Assembly (NCBI RefSeq): GCF_002741015.1
Contig: NZ_CP016619.1
Span: 372,001 to 436,000, forward strand
From: Microvirga ossetica
GTDB taxonomy: Bacteria > Pseudomonadota > Alphaproteobacteria > Rhizobiales > Beijerinckiaceae
Length of the DNA: 64,000 nt
Reading direction: 5' to 3'
The notes beneath the pieces are model-generated. The model was not told the origin of the DNA. It worked only from the letters and a program-made list of their open reading frames with translations, and did not search any database. Below, piece after piece: positions 1 through 8,838 of this stretch (position 1 is its first letter; each line of letters opens with the position of its first letter). The translations under genes were made by a program, and so were the position numbers.

Positions 1-739
1 GCAGAACCCGGTCGAAATGTTGCCTGACGGCGGCGTGACACTCACAGGCCGCCTCTTCCAGGCGGGCGCGGTCCACGACGGTGATCTGGCCGCGTGCATA
101 TCGGATCAAGCCGCGGGCCCGCAGGGCTCGCGCCACTGACGTGACGGTCGTGCGCTGGACCCCGAGCATCTCGGCCAGAGCCTCTTGCGTCAGCGGGATC
201 TCGGCGCTGTTGACCCGATCCTGGGTCGTGAGCAGCCAGCAGCAGCAGCGGGCCTCCAGAGGATGAAGCGCGTTGCACGCCACGGACTGGACGATCTGGG
301 CCAGAAGAGCGTCGGCGTAACGGCTGAACAGGTCGCGCAAGGTGGCTGAGCGTTCCTTGGCCTCTTCCAGCCGGGAGGTTTCGATCCGGAGAGCCGGGCC
401 TGGAATCTGGACTTCCGCCCGGGTGAAGGCTGGCTTATAGCCCGAGGACACGATGCCCCCGAGTGCTCCCTCGCGCCCAATGGTTGCGGCCTCGGCAGCT
501 CGCCCCGTCTGCATCATCACGACGAGGGATGCCATTGTGCTGGCGCATGGAAAGTACGTGCGCGTGACGTCGTCGCCCGGCTCGAAGAGCACCTCTCCTT
601 GATACAGCGTCACAGCTTCAAGGTGCTGGTCGAGGAGCGAACGGTCGCTGGGCTGAAGGGAGGCCAACAGGCGATTGCTGATGAGATGTCGAGCCGCAGA
701 GGCATCAACTTCTTTAGGGCGGATCAAAGGTTGCTTCAT
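1..739 (-). CDS. Crp/Fnr-family transcriptional regulator (3' end outside window)
   Basis: Reading leftwards from an ATG at 739 gives an open frame to the window edge, 246 codons so far. The N-terminal half is a cyclic-nucleotide-binding-like beta barrel (a stretch beginning LYQGEVLFEPGD, then TYFPCASTMASLVV). The C-terminal half is a Crp-type winged helix with the recognition segment LTQEALAEMLGVQRTTVTSV. This is the Crp/Fnr pattern common in Methylobacteriaceae and rhizobia. No N-terminal CxxC-type FeS cysteines are visible, so it is unlikely to be a classical oxygen-sensing FNR. The target genes cannot be told. It is transcribed away from the small exported-protein gene at 1093, with about 350 bp between them. 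Confidence 0.85.
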   Translation of the reverse strand, partial: MKQPLIRPKEVDASAARHLISNRLLASLQPSDRSLLDQHLEAVTLYQGEVLFEPGDDVTRTYFPCASTMASLVVMMQTGRAAEAATIGREGALGGIVSSGYKPAFTRAEVQIPGPALRIETSRLEEAKERSATLRDLFSRYADALLAQIVQSVACNALHPLEARCCCWLLTTQDRVNSAEIPLTQEALAEMLGVQRTTVTSVARALRARGLIRYARGQITVVDRARLEEAACECHAAVRQHFDRVL

Positions 740-1092
740 CGGTGTCCCCGTCCTGCTGCCGGAGCAGTCTCAAGGCTGCCCTTCTCGGACCCACAGGGTG
801 CAGGATGGCACAGTGTCAGAAAACGTCACGTTTGTCCGTCGAGTACTCGACTTAGTCGTGAACTCTTTTCGGCCAGAACGCAGCCTCGTGGCCGTCGGTT
901 CGTTTTGACCTCGTCGGCCCCGTGGTGGGCAGGTGATCCGCTCCGTTAGGGAAGCGGAAACCATACCGGCAAGAAGGGCCTGCCTTTTCTGCTTCTCGCA
1001 TCCACCGGGCGGAACGGGCGCTGCGCGCAAGATTTGTCAAGGTGCCGCTGCATTGGCTTCCTGCGGTTCAGAGCTCACAACGAGGGTTTATT
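740..1092. promoter_or_regulatory. Divergent intergenic region with two perfect palindromes
   Basis: This 353-bp spacer separates the leftward Crp/Fnr gene from the rightward small exported-protein gene and holds no convincing ORF. It contains AAACGTCACGTTT (821-833, perfect 6-1-6) and GTCGAGTACTCGAC (838-851, perfect 14-mer), only four bases apart. They could be operators for a dimeric regulator such as the neighbouring Crp/Fnr protein, but neither matches the canonical FNR box, so the assignment is inference. Confidence 0.35.
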
Positions 1093-1416
1093 ATGCGGTA
1101 TACACTTGCTGTTCTTGCCGGCTGTCTCGTCATGTCTGCTTCAGCCATCGCCCAGGTGCCGGCAGAGGTTGAAGCTTGCCGCCTGTCGGGTCTGGTCGCG
1201 ATCAAGGAACGTTCGCCCTCGCTCGACCAGATCACGTTTGACATGGACTCGCTCGCTATCTCCAAGGCGGACACCAAGGTCGGCGACACGCCGATCAAGA
1301 TGGTCATCATGGGCGATGCCTACCTGCAGCGAGAGAAGACCGACAAGCCCAACCGCTTCGTCTGCCTCGTCGGCGAGAAGGGCAAGGTCGTGCTGACTTT
1401 CTTCACTGAGCAGTAA
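1093..1416 (+). CDS. Small exported protein, unknown function
   Basis: The product is 107 aa and starts with a clear Sec signal peptide (MRYTLAVLAGCLVMSASAIAQ, cleavage probably near AIAQ), so it is expected in the periplasm. The mature part carries two cysteines (CRLSG and RFVCLVG) that could form a disulfide, and ends in a hydrophobic beta-like strand GKVVLTFFTEQ. I start it at the ATG at 1093, not the upstream in-frame ATG at 1042, because the signal peptide begins there. I do not recognise a named family. It lies 33 bp upstream of the L,D-transpeptidase remnant and may once have been co-transcribed with it. Confidence 0.7.
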   Translation: MRYTLAVLAGCLVMSASAIAQVPAEVEACRLSGLVAIKERSPSLDQITFDMDSLAISKADTKVGDTPIKMVIMGDAYLQREKTDKPNRFVCLVGEKGKVVLTFFTEQ

Positions 1417-1449
1417 GTCCAACCGAATCTGTTCGGACGGAGTCCGATC

Positions 1450-2445
1450 ATGACTACGATGTCACGTCGCCTGTTTGTTTCGACTGGGCTTATCTCTACG
1501 GCCGCGGCGCTAGCCGCCTGCTCAACTGACCGGTCATCACTCGCCGGCTTGCTCGAGACATCAACCCGCCGAGGGCTCAGTGGCCGTACAATCAGCAAGC
1601 CGAACTACACGGCTGTGTACGCCAGCCGTTCCGGCAAGCCCGCGCCGGTGAGGGCATTTGACTACGCCCAGGTCGACCTAGCCTACTTGCGCCAAGAGGT
1701 GGAATACCTCGGGACGGAGGACCCCGGCACTGTGGTCGTGGATCCGGCCTCGCGTCACCTCTTCTTTGTCGAAGCCCCAGGACAAGCGACCCGCGTTGGC
1801 GTTGGTCGCGAGGGCTTCGGCTGGTCGGGAACCGCAAAGATCAACATGCGGCGCAGCTGGCCGGATTGGGTGCCGCCGAAGGAGATGGTGGCCCGCGATC
1901 CGCAGATCCGCTCACAACTCGTGGCGACCTCACGCGGGCGGGGCGTTCCAGGAGGTCTGACAAGCCCACTCGGGGCGAGGGCGATGTACCTCTTTGCAGA
2001 CGGCGGGGACACGGGCTATCGCATCCACGGCACCACGGTGGAATTCTGGTTCAGTGAACGGCGCAACTTGACTGCGGCCAAGCGCTTCTGGCGCAAAGCA
2101 CTCAAGCGGCACGGCCGGCCCGAGCGGATCGTCATCGACGGCAGCCAGACCAATCGGGAAGCCATCCTGTTGTGTGATGTAGAGAGCCATCTACAGGATC
2201 GCTCAAGGCGCCGGCTCGAGCCAATCCAGATCCGGCAGAGCCGCTACTTGAATAACCAGATTGAGCAGGATCATCGAGCCATCAAGCGGCGGGTCCGATC
2301 CATGCTCGGGTTCAAGTCCATGACCACGACCTGTGTGATCCTCGGCGGTATCGAGATGGTGCACATGATGCGCAAACAGCAGGCGAAGTACGCCTGCAAT
2401 CCGCAGCCGTCATTGGCCGAGCAGTTCAATCTGCTCGCCGCCTGA
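1450..2445 (+). pseudogene. Chimeric ORF: L,D-transpeptidase N-terminus fused to IS6-type transposase C-terminus
   Basis: Residues 1 to about 197 are an ErfK/YbiS/YkuD L,D-transpeptidase precursor: an RR-containing lipoprotein signal (MSRRLFVSTGLISTAAAL, lipobox LAAC) and then the YkuD fold up to YRIHGTT. At about base 2040 the frame passes without a stop into the last ~134 residues of an IS6-family DDE transposase (KRFWRKALKRHGRPERIV, later IEQDHRAIKRRVR). The YkuD active site (the SxGCxR cysteine motif that follows HGTT) is therefore missing, so peptidoglycan cross-linking activity should be lost. The transposase also lacks its N-terminal helix-turn-helix and first catalytic Asp. It probably arose by a deletion running from inside an IS insertion. 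Whether the fusion is expressed is unknown. Confidence 0.85.
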
Positions 2446-2506
2446 GCCTGAGAGGAGATCTCGGCTATCTTCGCGCCCCTGCTGCAAATTTGCGACGCAA
2501 CCTGCC
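2041..2506 (+). mobile_element. 3' remnant of an IS6-family insertion sequence
   Basis: The transposase C-terminal coding part (to the stop at 2445) is followed by about 60 bp of non-coding sequence ending near 2506 in a segment (TTTGCGACGCAACCTGCC) that resembles an IS6-type terminal inverted repeat. The left end and the first half of the element are absent. The exact terminus is approximate. Confidence 0.6.
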
Positions 2507-2567
2507 TGACATGTCCATTCGTTGCTGTCCAAAAAACTCATCTGGCAACGTTTTGGCAGTCAGGCAT

Positions 2568-3056
2568 TCAAGCTCTGTCTGCCTCATGGGCTTCCAGGAA
2601 CCAGAGTGCCTTGTCGAGCGAACGCGAGAACGCGGTGAAGATGTCAGCCGTGCCGGCATCTCCGGCTTCTTCCGATGTGTCAATCGCTCCGCGTGTCGCA
2701 TTGGCAAGATCGCCGTAACGCTCTGCCAACGCAGCGACATGGTCATCCACGCTGATGAGATCGGCCGGATAGGCCTTGAGTTTGGAGCCTTGCGCAACTG
2801 CCTGGGTCGTACCAAGTGCGACTCCACCGAGCTGCACAATGCGCTCTGCCATAAGGTCGGCATGCCCATCAATCTCGGTCCGGAAGCCATCAAGCATTTC
2901 GTGCACGGCGATGAATTGGCGGCCCCTCAAATTCCAATGTGCCTGCTTCGTCATTAAGGCGAGATCGATCGCATCAGCCAGGCGTGCGTTGAGCAGCGCC
3001 GCTACAGTGGTCTTGGTGTTGGAATTCAGATCGTTTCGGGTCTTGTTAAGCTTCAT
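2568..3056 (-). CDS. dps: Dps family ferritin-like DNA-protection protein
   Basis: The product is 162 aa, the usual Dps length. Dps forms a dodecamer that oxidises and stores iron with peroxide and shields DNA in starvation or oxidative stress. The intersubunit ferroxidase ligands are all visible with canonical spacing: H40, H52, D56, D67 and E71 in the region from KQAHWNLRG to ADLMAE. It is monocistronic, convergent with the chimeric transpeptidase/IS remnant. A different start is unlikely because the N-terminal Lys/Asn-rich tail begins directly at this ATG. I see no obvious OxyR or EcfG box in the short upstream spacer. Confidence 0.95.
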   Translation of the reverse strand: MKLNKTRNDLNSNTKTTVAALLNARLADAIDLALMTKQAHWNLRGRQFIAVHEMLDGFRTEIDGHADLMAERIVQLGGVALGTTQAVAQGSKLKAYPADLISVDDHVAALAERYGDLANATRGAIDTSEEAGDAGTADIFTAFSRSLDKALWFLEAHEADRA

Positions 3057-3151
3057 GGGTCAACTCGTGCTGAGGGAGTTCAGAGACAGTCATTGTCGGC
3101 GGTATTTCGAAATCTTGTTGAGCGTTAAGTGACGTCAGGCTTCTTAGATGG

Positions 3152-3547
3152 TCAGTGCGTGTCTCGTCTCGGACGTTTTATCCTTCCAAGGATCACGGCC
3201 AGCGCCGGCCGGGCCGGCAGGAAAAGTCGGTAGCTGAGTTCAAGGAACGCCATCAGTCCAGGAAGCGCCGCAGCACGCGCCGCCCAGCGCCACCGTGGCA
3301 ATCGCGCCCATACTTCAACGAAAGCAGCTGCTCCGGAATGAAGCACTCCAGCTCCAGTGCGAACATGAAATCGTTCCATGGCCCGCCGCTGGGTGAGACC
3401 GAAAGGAACTAAAACATGCGGATCCGATACATCGACAAAACAGAGCGTGTCGGAACGATCAATGCGACGATAATAGCCGATCTCTGCCCGACATAACGGA
3501 CAAGAGCCGTCAAAATAAACTGTTGATCTTGAGGGCCCAGCTTCCAC
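3152..3547 (-). CDS. DCC-family thiol-disulfide oxidoreductase-like protein (DUF393)
   Basis: The product is 131 aa. Near its N-terminus it has the family signature YFDGSCPLC (C16 and C19), followed by EIGYYRRIDRSDTLCFVDVSD and a C-terminal hydrophobic segment. DUF393/DCC proteins have a thioredoxin-like fold and a CPLC motif, but their substrate is not established. It lies about 100 bp upstream of dps on the same strand, so an oxidative-stress setting is plausible but inferred. The neighbouring spacer at 3548-3808 shows nothing else. Confidence 0.85.
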   Translation of the reverse strand: MEAGPSRSTVYFDGSCPLCRAEIGYYRRIDRSDTLCFVDVSDPHVLVPFGLTQRRAMERFHVRTGAGVLHSGAAAFVEVWARLPRWRWAARAAALPGLMAFLELSYRLFLPARPALAVILGRIKRPRRDTH

Positions 3548-3808
3548 CTATCTCTCCTAATTATTGGGTCATCAAGTGACCAGCTGCAAGCGCCTGACGG
3601 TACGGTTCCAAACCTATACCCGTGCTGGCGCCAATAATCAGTGCCCGCACGATCCCACCCCCCACTTCAGTCTAGCGAGTGATACGCTGATCTGAAAAAT
3701 CCATAGGGTTTGCGTCAAGAGATGCGCAGCAATCCTGGTGGATCTGCATCAGAGCAATGCAACGGCCGGCCGTCTATCCACCATTTGTTTAACCGCCGAC
3801 ATCAATGC

Positions 3809-4195
3809 TTACTCGTGTTCGCCATCATTGCGGCGACTCGAACCACGTATGAACAGCTTCGGACTGTTCGCAGCGGCCGTAAGGGTTGCGACCGTAATCG
3901 CTGCGGCTCCTATCAAAACAGTATGCCCAATTACGCTAGCAGCAAGAAACGTATAGCTTCCGATCGCGATGGAAGAACTAACCGCCCACATGAATCCCAA
4001 CACCTGCAAAACATAATGCCGAATGCCGACGTCGGGAATGTTGCGAAGCGGGCTAACTTCGTGGTTGAATAAGAAGTTCCACGCATATGCGACATAGTTT
4101 CTGGTGCTTGCGATCATGAGTGTGGCGCCTTCTGGTGAAATCGGTGCGGAGTTGCTGCGGTATTCTGGACTAGCTTTAGGTTTCATCTGAACCAT
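3809..4195 (-). CDS. Small membrane protein, unknown function
   Basis: The product is 128 aa. After a polar N-terminus it has two predicted transmembrane helices (around VLQVLGFMWAVSSSIAIGSY and HTVLIGAAAITVATLTAAA) and a charged, Arg-rich tail. The central motif NHEVSPLRNIPDVGIRHY looks like a conserved amphipathic segment before the first helix. I recall similar uncharacterised proteins in Methylobacteriaceae but cannot name a domain. It is followed 3' by no partner, and the next gene in the same direction is the receiver protein upstream of it. Confidence 0.6.
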   Translation of the reverse strand: MVQMKPKASPEYRSNSAPISPEGATLMIASTRNYVAYAWNFLFNHEVSPLRNIPDVGIRHYVLQVLGFMWAVSSSIAIGSYTFLAASVIGHTVLIGAAAITVATLTAAANSPKLFIRGSSRRNDGEHE

Positions 4196-4369
4196 CCTTG
4201 TATGTTTCTCGTCGGCGCCAGATCACATTCGAAACCACAGGAACGGCCCTTCACTTCTTCCGTGGGATGATCCTGCTGCGGAGAACAGCTCCGATCAAAA
4301 GCAGAGCGTTTCACATGATGCTTCGTATCTCGAGCCCCGGACACTCCCCAAGACTCAGTACCAGTTCGG

Positions 4370-4792
4370 TCAGTTCTGTGCCGATGGCGGAGGGCTTAGA
4401 GCAGCAATAGATGTGCTCCTGGGTGGTAACGCAACAAGCGCGTTCAACAAGTCTTCACGGCGGGTGGGCTTTTCAAGCCACGGCACCTCTTGCAGTTGGG
4501 TTGGCACCCCAAGATGCCGGGCGTATCCCGAGTAGACGATGAACGGAACGCCGCGACTATGAAGCTCGCCTGCAAGCTGTGTTGCTGGGCCATCCCTGAG
4601 CATGAAATCCAAGATGGCGAGTTCGGGTGTGTTGTTCTTCAGCCATGCTTGCGCTTGCGCAATTGAGGTCAAGGTATGCACCGCAAAGCCGACATCCTCA
4701 AAATAAGCCTCTAAGGACATGGCAATGAGGGCCTGATCCTCGATGATCACGCAGAAGGGCTGAACAGATGTGTGTGCAATCATGGTGGACAT
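4370..4792 (-). CDS. Single-domain response regulator (receiver only)
   Basis: The product is 140 aa and consists of one REC domain: acidic pair E18-D19 (VIIEDQ), phosphoacceptor D62 (LAILDFML), the switch region (FIVYSGY) and the conserved Lys in WLEKP. No output domain follows, so it acts by protein interaction or in a phosphorelay. I start it at the ATG at 4792, which begins MSTMIAH. The in-frame ATG at 4861 would add 23 residues that do not look like receiver sequence. No histidine kinase is encoded nearby, so the partner must be elsewhere. Confidence 0.85.
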   Translation of the reverse strand: MSTMIAHTSVQPFCVIIEDQALIAMSLEAYFEDVGFAVHTLTSIAQAQAWLKNNTPELAILDFMLRDGPATQLAGELHSRGVPFIVYSGYARHLGVPTQLQEVPWLEKPTRREDLLNALVALPPRSTSIAALSPPPSAQN

Positions 4793-4906
4793 GGGTTCCA
4801 CTGGTGCGTTGGCCATTCTGACGGCTCGTAGGGCCGGAGGGCAGTCGTAGCGCGATGCCATGGCCGGAGCGCCACTCCGGCGCTCCAGCCAATCCTATTA
4901 GTTGGT

Positions 4907-5401
4907 TTACGGAAGGATCACGCTGTCGATGACGTGGATTACGCCGTTCGTTGCGGTGATGTCGGTGGCAGTGACCTTGGCGTCGTTGATCATGACCCCG
5001 CCGCCCTTGGTGCTCACCATCAGCATCTTACCGTTGACCGTCTTGGCCTCTTGCACCTTGCCAACGTCAGCCGCCATCACGCGTCCGGGGACCACGTGAT
5101 AGGTCAGGATGGCGGTCAGCTTGTCCTTGTTCTCCGGCTTCAGCAGGTTGTCAACCGTTCCGGCAGGCAACTTGGCGAATGCCGCGTCAGTCGGAGCGAA
5201 GACGGTGAAAGGCCCTGCACCTTTGAGGGTGCTCACGAGACCGGCTCCACCCAGCGCAGCCGCCAGAGTCTTGAACTGGCCCGCCGCGACGGCTGTATCA
5301 ACGATGTCCTGTTCGGCTGCGTGGGCAGCGGTTGCCCCGCCAGCCACCACACCAAGCGTAGCTATTGCGGCGAAAGCCAGATTTGCAATCTCGAATTTCA
5401 T
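4907..5401 (-). CDS. Secreted fasciclin (FAS1) domain protein
   Basis: The product is 164 aa: a Sec signal peptide (about residues 1-29, ending AAHA) followed by one complete FAS1 domain with the H1 box [14 protein letters not shown] and the conserved ILTYHVVPG and [13 protein letters not shown] segments. FAS1 proteins are periplasmic or surface adhesion-type proteins. The start at 5401 is chosen because AGGAG lies just upstream and the signal peptide begins there. Longer in-frame starts run through non-coding-looking sequence. It is divergent from the XRE-cupin regulator at 5595, with 193 bp between them that probably hold both promoters. Confidence 0.92.
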   Translation of the reverse strand: MKFEIANLAFAAIATLGVVAGGATAAHAAEQDIVDTAVAAGQFKTLAAALGGAGLVSTLKGAGPFTVFAPTDAAFAKLPAGTVDNLLKPENKDKLTAILTYHVVPGRVMAADVGKVQEAKTVNGKMLMVSTKGGGVMINDAKVTATDITATNGVIHVIDSVILP

Positions 5402-5594
5402 AGCTCGTGCTCCTGTGCGTGGGTTTGGACGGTCCCTTGCGGCAACCGATGAGACCACCACGCTGGCTCTCAGGAGTTGAATGTGGATCAAATTGATTTT
5501 CTTACAACTCACTATTTCGTGTGGAGAACATCTGTTTTCATCATGGTATAAGATAGGGTCATTTAGTTGATCCTGAAGAAAACGGAGTGCCGTC

Positions 5595-6182
5595 ATGCTG
5601 TCGGATACCCTCACCTCTGGGCTGGAGCAGTATCGGATCGGCCCAAAAATCCGAACGCTCCGCTTGAAGAAGAAGCTCGGCCTTGTGCAGCTTGGGGAGC
5701 ACACCGGCCTCTCACCCGCCATGCTCTCAAAGATTGAGCGTGGTCAGCTTTTTCCTACGCTGCCGACGCTGCTGCGCATTGCCATGGTGTTCGGCGTCGG
5801 GCTGGAGCACTTCTTTGTTGAGGCCTCGGAGCGGCCAACCATTGCAGTCGTCCGGAAGAAGGATCGGCTCCGCCTGCCAGATCGGGCTGGGGACGCTATC
5901 CCGTCTTACTTCTTTGAGAGCCTCGACTTTCCGGTCACCGACCGCAAACTTCAGGCATTCTATGCAGAGTTCCCCTCGCGATCAGACGCGTCTGAGCCGC
6001 ACCAGCACGCTGGAGCGGAACTGATCTATGTGCTCAAGGGACGGCTTGCTGTCGGCATTGCTGGAGATGATATCGTTCTGGAGGAAGGCGATGCCATGTA
6101 TTTCGATTCGGGTGCGCCGCACAGCTATCGGGGAGAGGGCACCTCCGAATGCTTAGTGATTGTGGTAACCGCGCCCAAGTAG
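5595..6182 (+). CDS. XRE-family transcriptional regulator with C-terminal cupin domain
   Basis: The product is 195 aa. Residues ~16-70 are a lambda-repressor-like HTH ([20 protein letters not shown], then [11 protein letters not shown]). Residues ~115-193 are a cupin_2 barrel ([20 protein letters not shown], then [18 protein letters not shown]). The PuuR/HipB-like two-domain layout is typical of regulators that sense a small metabolite or metal in the cupin pocket. The divergent fasciclin gene is the nearest candidate target. Its 3' end overlaps a leftward hemerythrin-type fragment (6153-6284). Confidence 0.9.
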   Translation: MLSDTLTSGLEQYRIGPKIRTLRLKKKLGLVQLGEHTGLSPAMLSKIERGQLFPTLPTLLRIAMVFGVGLEHFFVEASERPTIAVVRKKDRLRLPDRAGDAIPSYFFESLDFPVTDRKLQAFYAEFPSRSDASEPHQHAGAELIYVLKGRLAVGIAGDDIVLEEGDAMYFDSGAPHSYRGEGTSECLVIVVTAPK

Positions 6183-6284
6183 GTTTATTGGCCGCTCAAA
6201 TTCGCTGGAGGTGTCAACGAGCTTGGCCAGAAGCTCATTGGCCTTAGCGGGACCCGTTTGAATAAGTTGTCTGATGGTGGTCAT
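6153..6284 (-). pseudogene. N-terminal fragment resembling the hemerythrin-like/phasin protein at 29.3 kb
   Basis: From an ATG at 6284 the reverse strand encodes 43 aa beginning MTTIRQL and containing KANELLAKLVDTS. This aligns with the start of the gene at 29310 (MTTRTFS, then KANELFEKLLATS). The similarity stops after about 32 residues, and the frame ends inside the 3' end of the cupin regulator. It looks like the 5' stump of a second copy. It is too short to be functional as the fusion protein. Confidence 0.5.
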
Positions 6285-6905
6285 GATATCCTCATGAGAT
6301 CTGGAAAAGGTGATCACCCGACGCAATACGAAAGTGGTGATGATGCCCCTCGGCCCGGTGTTGCTTGCGAGCCACGAGCGCGTGTTTAAGTAACCTCGGT
6401 TGAGCCAGAGGCGTTTAAGAGGGATGTGATTTTGGTGGGCGTAACGCAGACGTTAGGAACACTATCTCGCAACAGCGAAAACTTTGCTGCAGCGCATTAT
6501 AGCAACAGCCTGAAGCTCGAACGGTTCCTCAAAAAGGCTCCGCGTCTGGAAGGCCATTAAGGGATCTGCGCTGGCGATGGTGAACCGGGATAGCCATATG
6601 TGAGCGATCGCCGACTTGTGCTTCACAGGCATTGGTGATGGAGAGAGTTGTATGCTCCCGCCTTTCGTGCGGAGCGAACAATGGCTGATGGCATACGACC
6701 CCATCTTCTGCTCTTTGCCGAAACCCTGACTGAGAAAGCGCGCGGCGCAGCGGGACCAGCAAGCAGCCCTGGTCGCCACCCAAGTTCGCACCGTCCTCTC
6801 CCGAAGGTGAAGCAAGTGCATCATGCTTATGAAAACTGCTCCGGGCCCATTGAAGGTCTCCGCCTGCCTTTAAGAGCCTGGGCCGTGCTGCGCAGAGAGA
6901 ACATC
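6285..6905. other. Intergenic stretch without a supported gene
   Basis: About 620 bp between the hemerythrin-type stump and the small ORF at 6906. Reading frames here are short, lack ribosome binding sites and have no recognisable motifs. I see no strong repeat or terminator. Confidence 0.4.
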
Positions 6906-7061
6906 ATGACGCTCAACCGATTGAAGGCTGTTGCTCACCGGATCGAGCAGTTCACGAGCGTTGGGGTAAAGACGGCACAAGTGATCAGAGCAGAGCTTGC
7001 TCGTGTCGCACTCCTCGAAGAGCAGCCTCCTAATCCTCAACAGCACCGTGGGGCTGCGTAA
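6906..7061 (+). CDS. Small hypothetical protein (51 aa), doubtful
   Basis: The frame begins MTLNRLKAVAHRIEQFTS and continues as an amphipathic helix (GVKTAQVIRAELARVALLEE) with a short polar tail. Helical character and codon-like spacing favour coding, but there is no strong Shine-Dalgarno, no family match I recognise, and the surroundings are debris. The stop falls just at the first copy of the short dispersed motif described at 7058. Confidence 0.3.
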   Translation: MTLNRLKAVAHRIEQFTSVGVKTAQVIRAELARVALLEEQPPNPQQHRGAA

Positions 7062-7151
7062 TTCCGAAGGGCCTTTATGGAACACGGACCGACGCCAGAG
7101 GCTATCGCCCAGGCGAAGCGGCAGCAGGGCTACTGGGATTTGTGAGAACAC

Positions 7152-7313
7152 CTATAGCGGCGTCCCCATCACCATTGCATAGCCCGTCACGGCAAGCATC
7201 ACGAACAGACCAGACAGGGAGGTTAGCGCGACCACGTCCTGCCTCTCAAACCGCTCAAGCCTCGCATCGATGTCGCTGAGTTGCATGCGAGAGTCGAAGT
7301 TGGAGTCGTGCAT
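7152..7313 (-). CDS. Small single-pass membrane protein (53 aa)
   Basis: Read leftwards from an ATG at 7313, the product has a charged N-terminal helix (DIDARLERFERQDVVAL) followed by one hydrophobic segment (TSLSGLFVMLAVTGYAMVMG). The start is supported by frame and hydrophobic pattern but the ribosome site is weak. Function unknown. Confidence 0.45.
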   Translation of the reverse strand: MHDSNFDSRMQLSDIDARLERFERQDVVALTSLSGLFVMLAVTGYAMVMGTPL

Positions 7314-7465
7314 GCGTTTGCCTACAAGCTAAATCCACAGGGGACAAACAAACGTCGCAGAGGCCCCACAAGATCCATCCGACTATCGAGCGTCCGGAAA
7401 CTCAATGATCGGCGACTGGTATGGGAATTCTACCCTTCTCGGCTGTGGCGTTTTATTTGCCGGCC

Positions 7466-7496
7466 ATGAATTTCGCGGAAGGCCGTTTATGGAACG
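7466..7496 (+). repeat. Short dispersed motif, copy 2
   Basis: Contains AAGGCCGTTTATGGAACGG preceded by GAATTTCGCGG. Closely similar copies lie at 7058-7084 (more diverged) and 12024-12056. See the finding on this motif. Confidence 0.5.
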
Positions 7497-7564
7497 GTTC
7501 TCTTCAATGTACATAGGTATTGGAATAGAATTGGTCTTGGGCCACTCCGATCCGAGGTGATCGC

Positions 7565-7745
7565 ATGAGGCGGCGGCAGTTCATCAGGATGCTCGGGGCG
7601 CCGTGGCGTGGCCGTTGGCCGCCCGAGGGCAGCAGGCACCACCGCCGGTGATTGGGATCCTCGACAGCGGTTCGCCTGACGCGGATGGGGACCGTATGCG
7701 TGCCTACCGCAAGGGCTTGAGCGAAACCGGGTACGTCGACCTCCT
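7565..7745 (+). pseudogene. 5' fragment of an ABC transporter substrate-binding protein gene (DUF534/TrpX-like), frameshifted
   Basis: The start MRRRQFIRMLG matches the typical signal of this family. After about 11 codons the frame must shift to continue as VAWPLAARGQQAPPPVIGIL, then DSGSPDADGDRMRAYRKGL and SETGYVD, after which similarity ends. The family is usually about 320-330 aa, so only the first fifth remains. It faces the intact paralogous gene at 7870-8838 tail to tail. Confidence 0.75.
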
Positions 7746-7869
7746 TCGCCCAAGGAATCACGCTTCACGAGCGAGGGGAATCGCCCAGAGAGTCAGATGC
7801 CAGCGCCCCTGGTATAAGCAGCCGGAAATTCGGTCGCTGCGACAACTCCCCCAATGAACTCACGCCGTC

Positions 7870-8838
7870 TCACTCGATCACATCGTCGGCGCTAACAACC
7901 AGCGATGACGTGATAGTGAGGCCGATCTCCTTTGCGGTCTTCAGGTTAATCGCCAGCGCAAGTTTCATGGGCTGATAAATCGGGTGATTGGCTGGACTGG
8001 CTCCGCCCAGTATTTCGCCGATCTGGCGTCCCAGTTGCCGCATGACGTCGTCGAGACGCGGTCCATATCCCAGCAATCCACCCTCGTGCGCAGTCTCCGG
8101 CCACTGGTAAATGTCGGGGATGTGCAGTGCGGCGGTCTTCCGGATGATGACGTGGCGGTAGGCGTGCAGCAGCGGAGAGGCGAGGACGTTGAGCGCGGCA
8201 GCTGCCTCGGCTTTCGCCATGTCGATCGCGGGTCCGATCTCTTCGCCCTTTTCGACGCGGTGGACCAGAAGGATGACGCCCCGGCTTCGCGCGGCTTCGG
8301 CGAGGACTTGAAGCCGTTGAGGACCCGTGGTCCGTGTATCGGCCAGCACCGAGATTCGAGGCGCGCCTGAAGTGAATTCGATCAGCAGCTCCTGACGTTT
8401 GCCGTCGAGGTCCGATGCGAGCAGGCTGATGCCCGTCGTATTGCCTCCCGGTTGCGCCAGGGAGCGGGCCAGGCCTTCACCGACCATGTCGTCGGTGATG
8501 GCAACAATCGGGACGCTCGTCGTCGCTGCTTGGGCTGCACGGGTTGCCTCGGGACCGGCGGTAACGATGGCGTCGGGGCTGGTTCGGACCAGCTCCAGGG
8601 CGGCGGCCGCAAGCTGCTGGTATCCGGCATTCCGGTCACGCCGATCGATGGTGAGATTTCGACCTTCGACGAACCCGTGCCGGCGCAGTTCGTCGAACAC
8701 CGGATTGACTGGCGCAAGCTCGCCGGGGGAGAGGAAACCGATCCGATAAGTGCGAGATGCCGCCTGTCCAGCCGCGCGCCATGGAGCGGCCAAAGCCAGC
8801 GCGCCACTGGCAAACCCAATGAATTCCCGCCTTCTCAT
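7870..8838 (-). CDS. ABC transporter substrate-binding protein (DUF534/TrpX-like)
   Basis: The product is 322 aa and starts MRRREFIGFASGALALAAPW, a twin-arginine-like or Sec export signal, then has the periplasmic binding-protein fold typical of the family (YRIGFLSPGE; PDAIVTAGPEATRAAQAAT; PIVAITDDMVGEGLARSLAQ PGGNTTG; the C-terminal SLVVSADDVIE). These proteins bind amino-acid-like or nucleoside-like ligands, but for this copy the ligand is unknown. No permease or ATPase gene is adjacent, so it is an orphan receptor. I choose the ATG at 8838, which overlaps the stop of the upstream methyltransferase fragment by four bases. Confidence 0.85.
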   Translation of the reverse strand: MRRREFIGFASGALALAAPWRAAGQAASRTYRIGFLSPGELAPVNPVFDELRRHGFVEGRNLTIDRRDRNAGYQQLAAAALELVRTSPDAIVTAGPEATRAAQAATTSVPIVAITDDMVGEGLARSLAQPGGNTTGISLLASDLDGKRQELLIEFTSGAPRISVLADTRTTGPQRLQVLAEAARSRGVILLVHRVEKGEEIGPAIDMAKAEAAAALNVLASPLLHAYRHVIIRKTAALHIPDIYQWPETAHEGGLLGYGPRLDDVMRQLGRQIGEILGGASPANHPIYQPMKLALAINLKTAKEIGLTITSSLVVSADDVIE

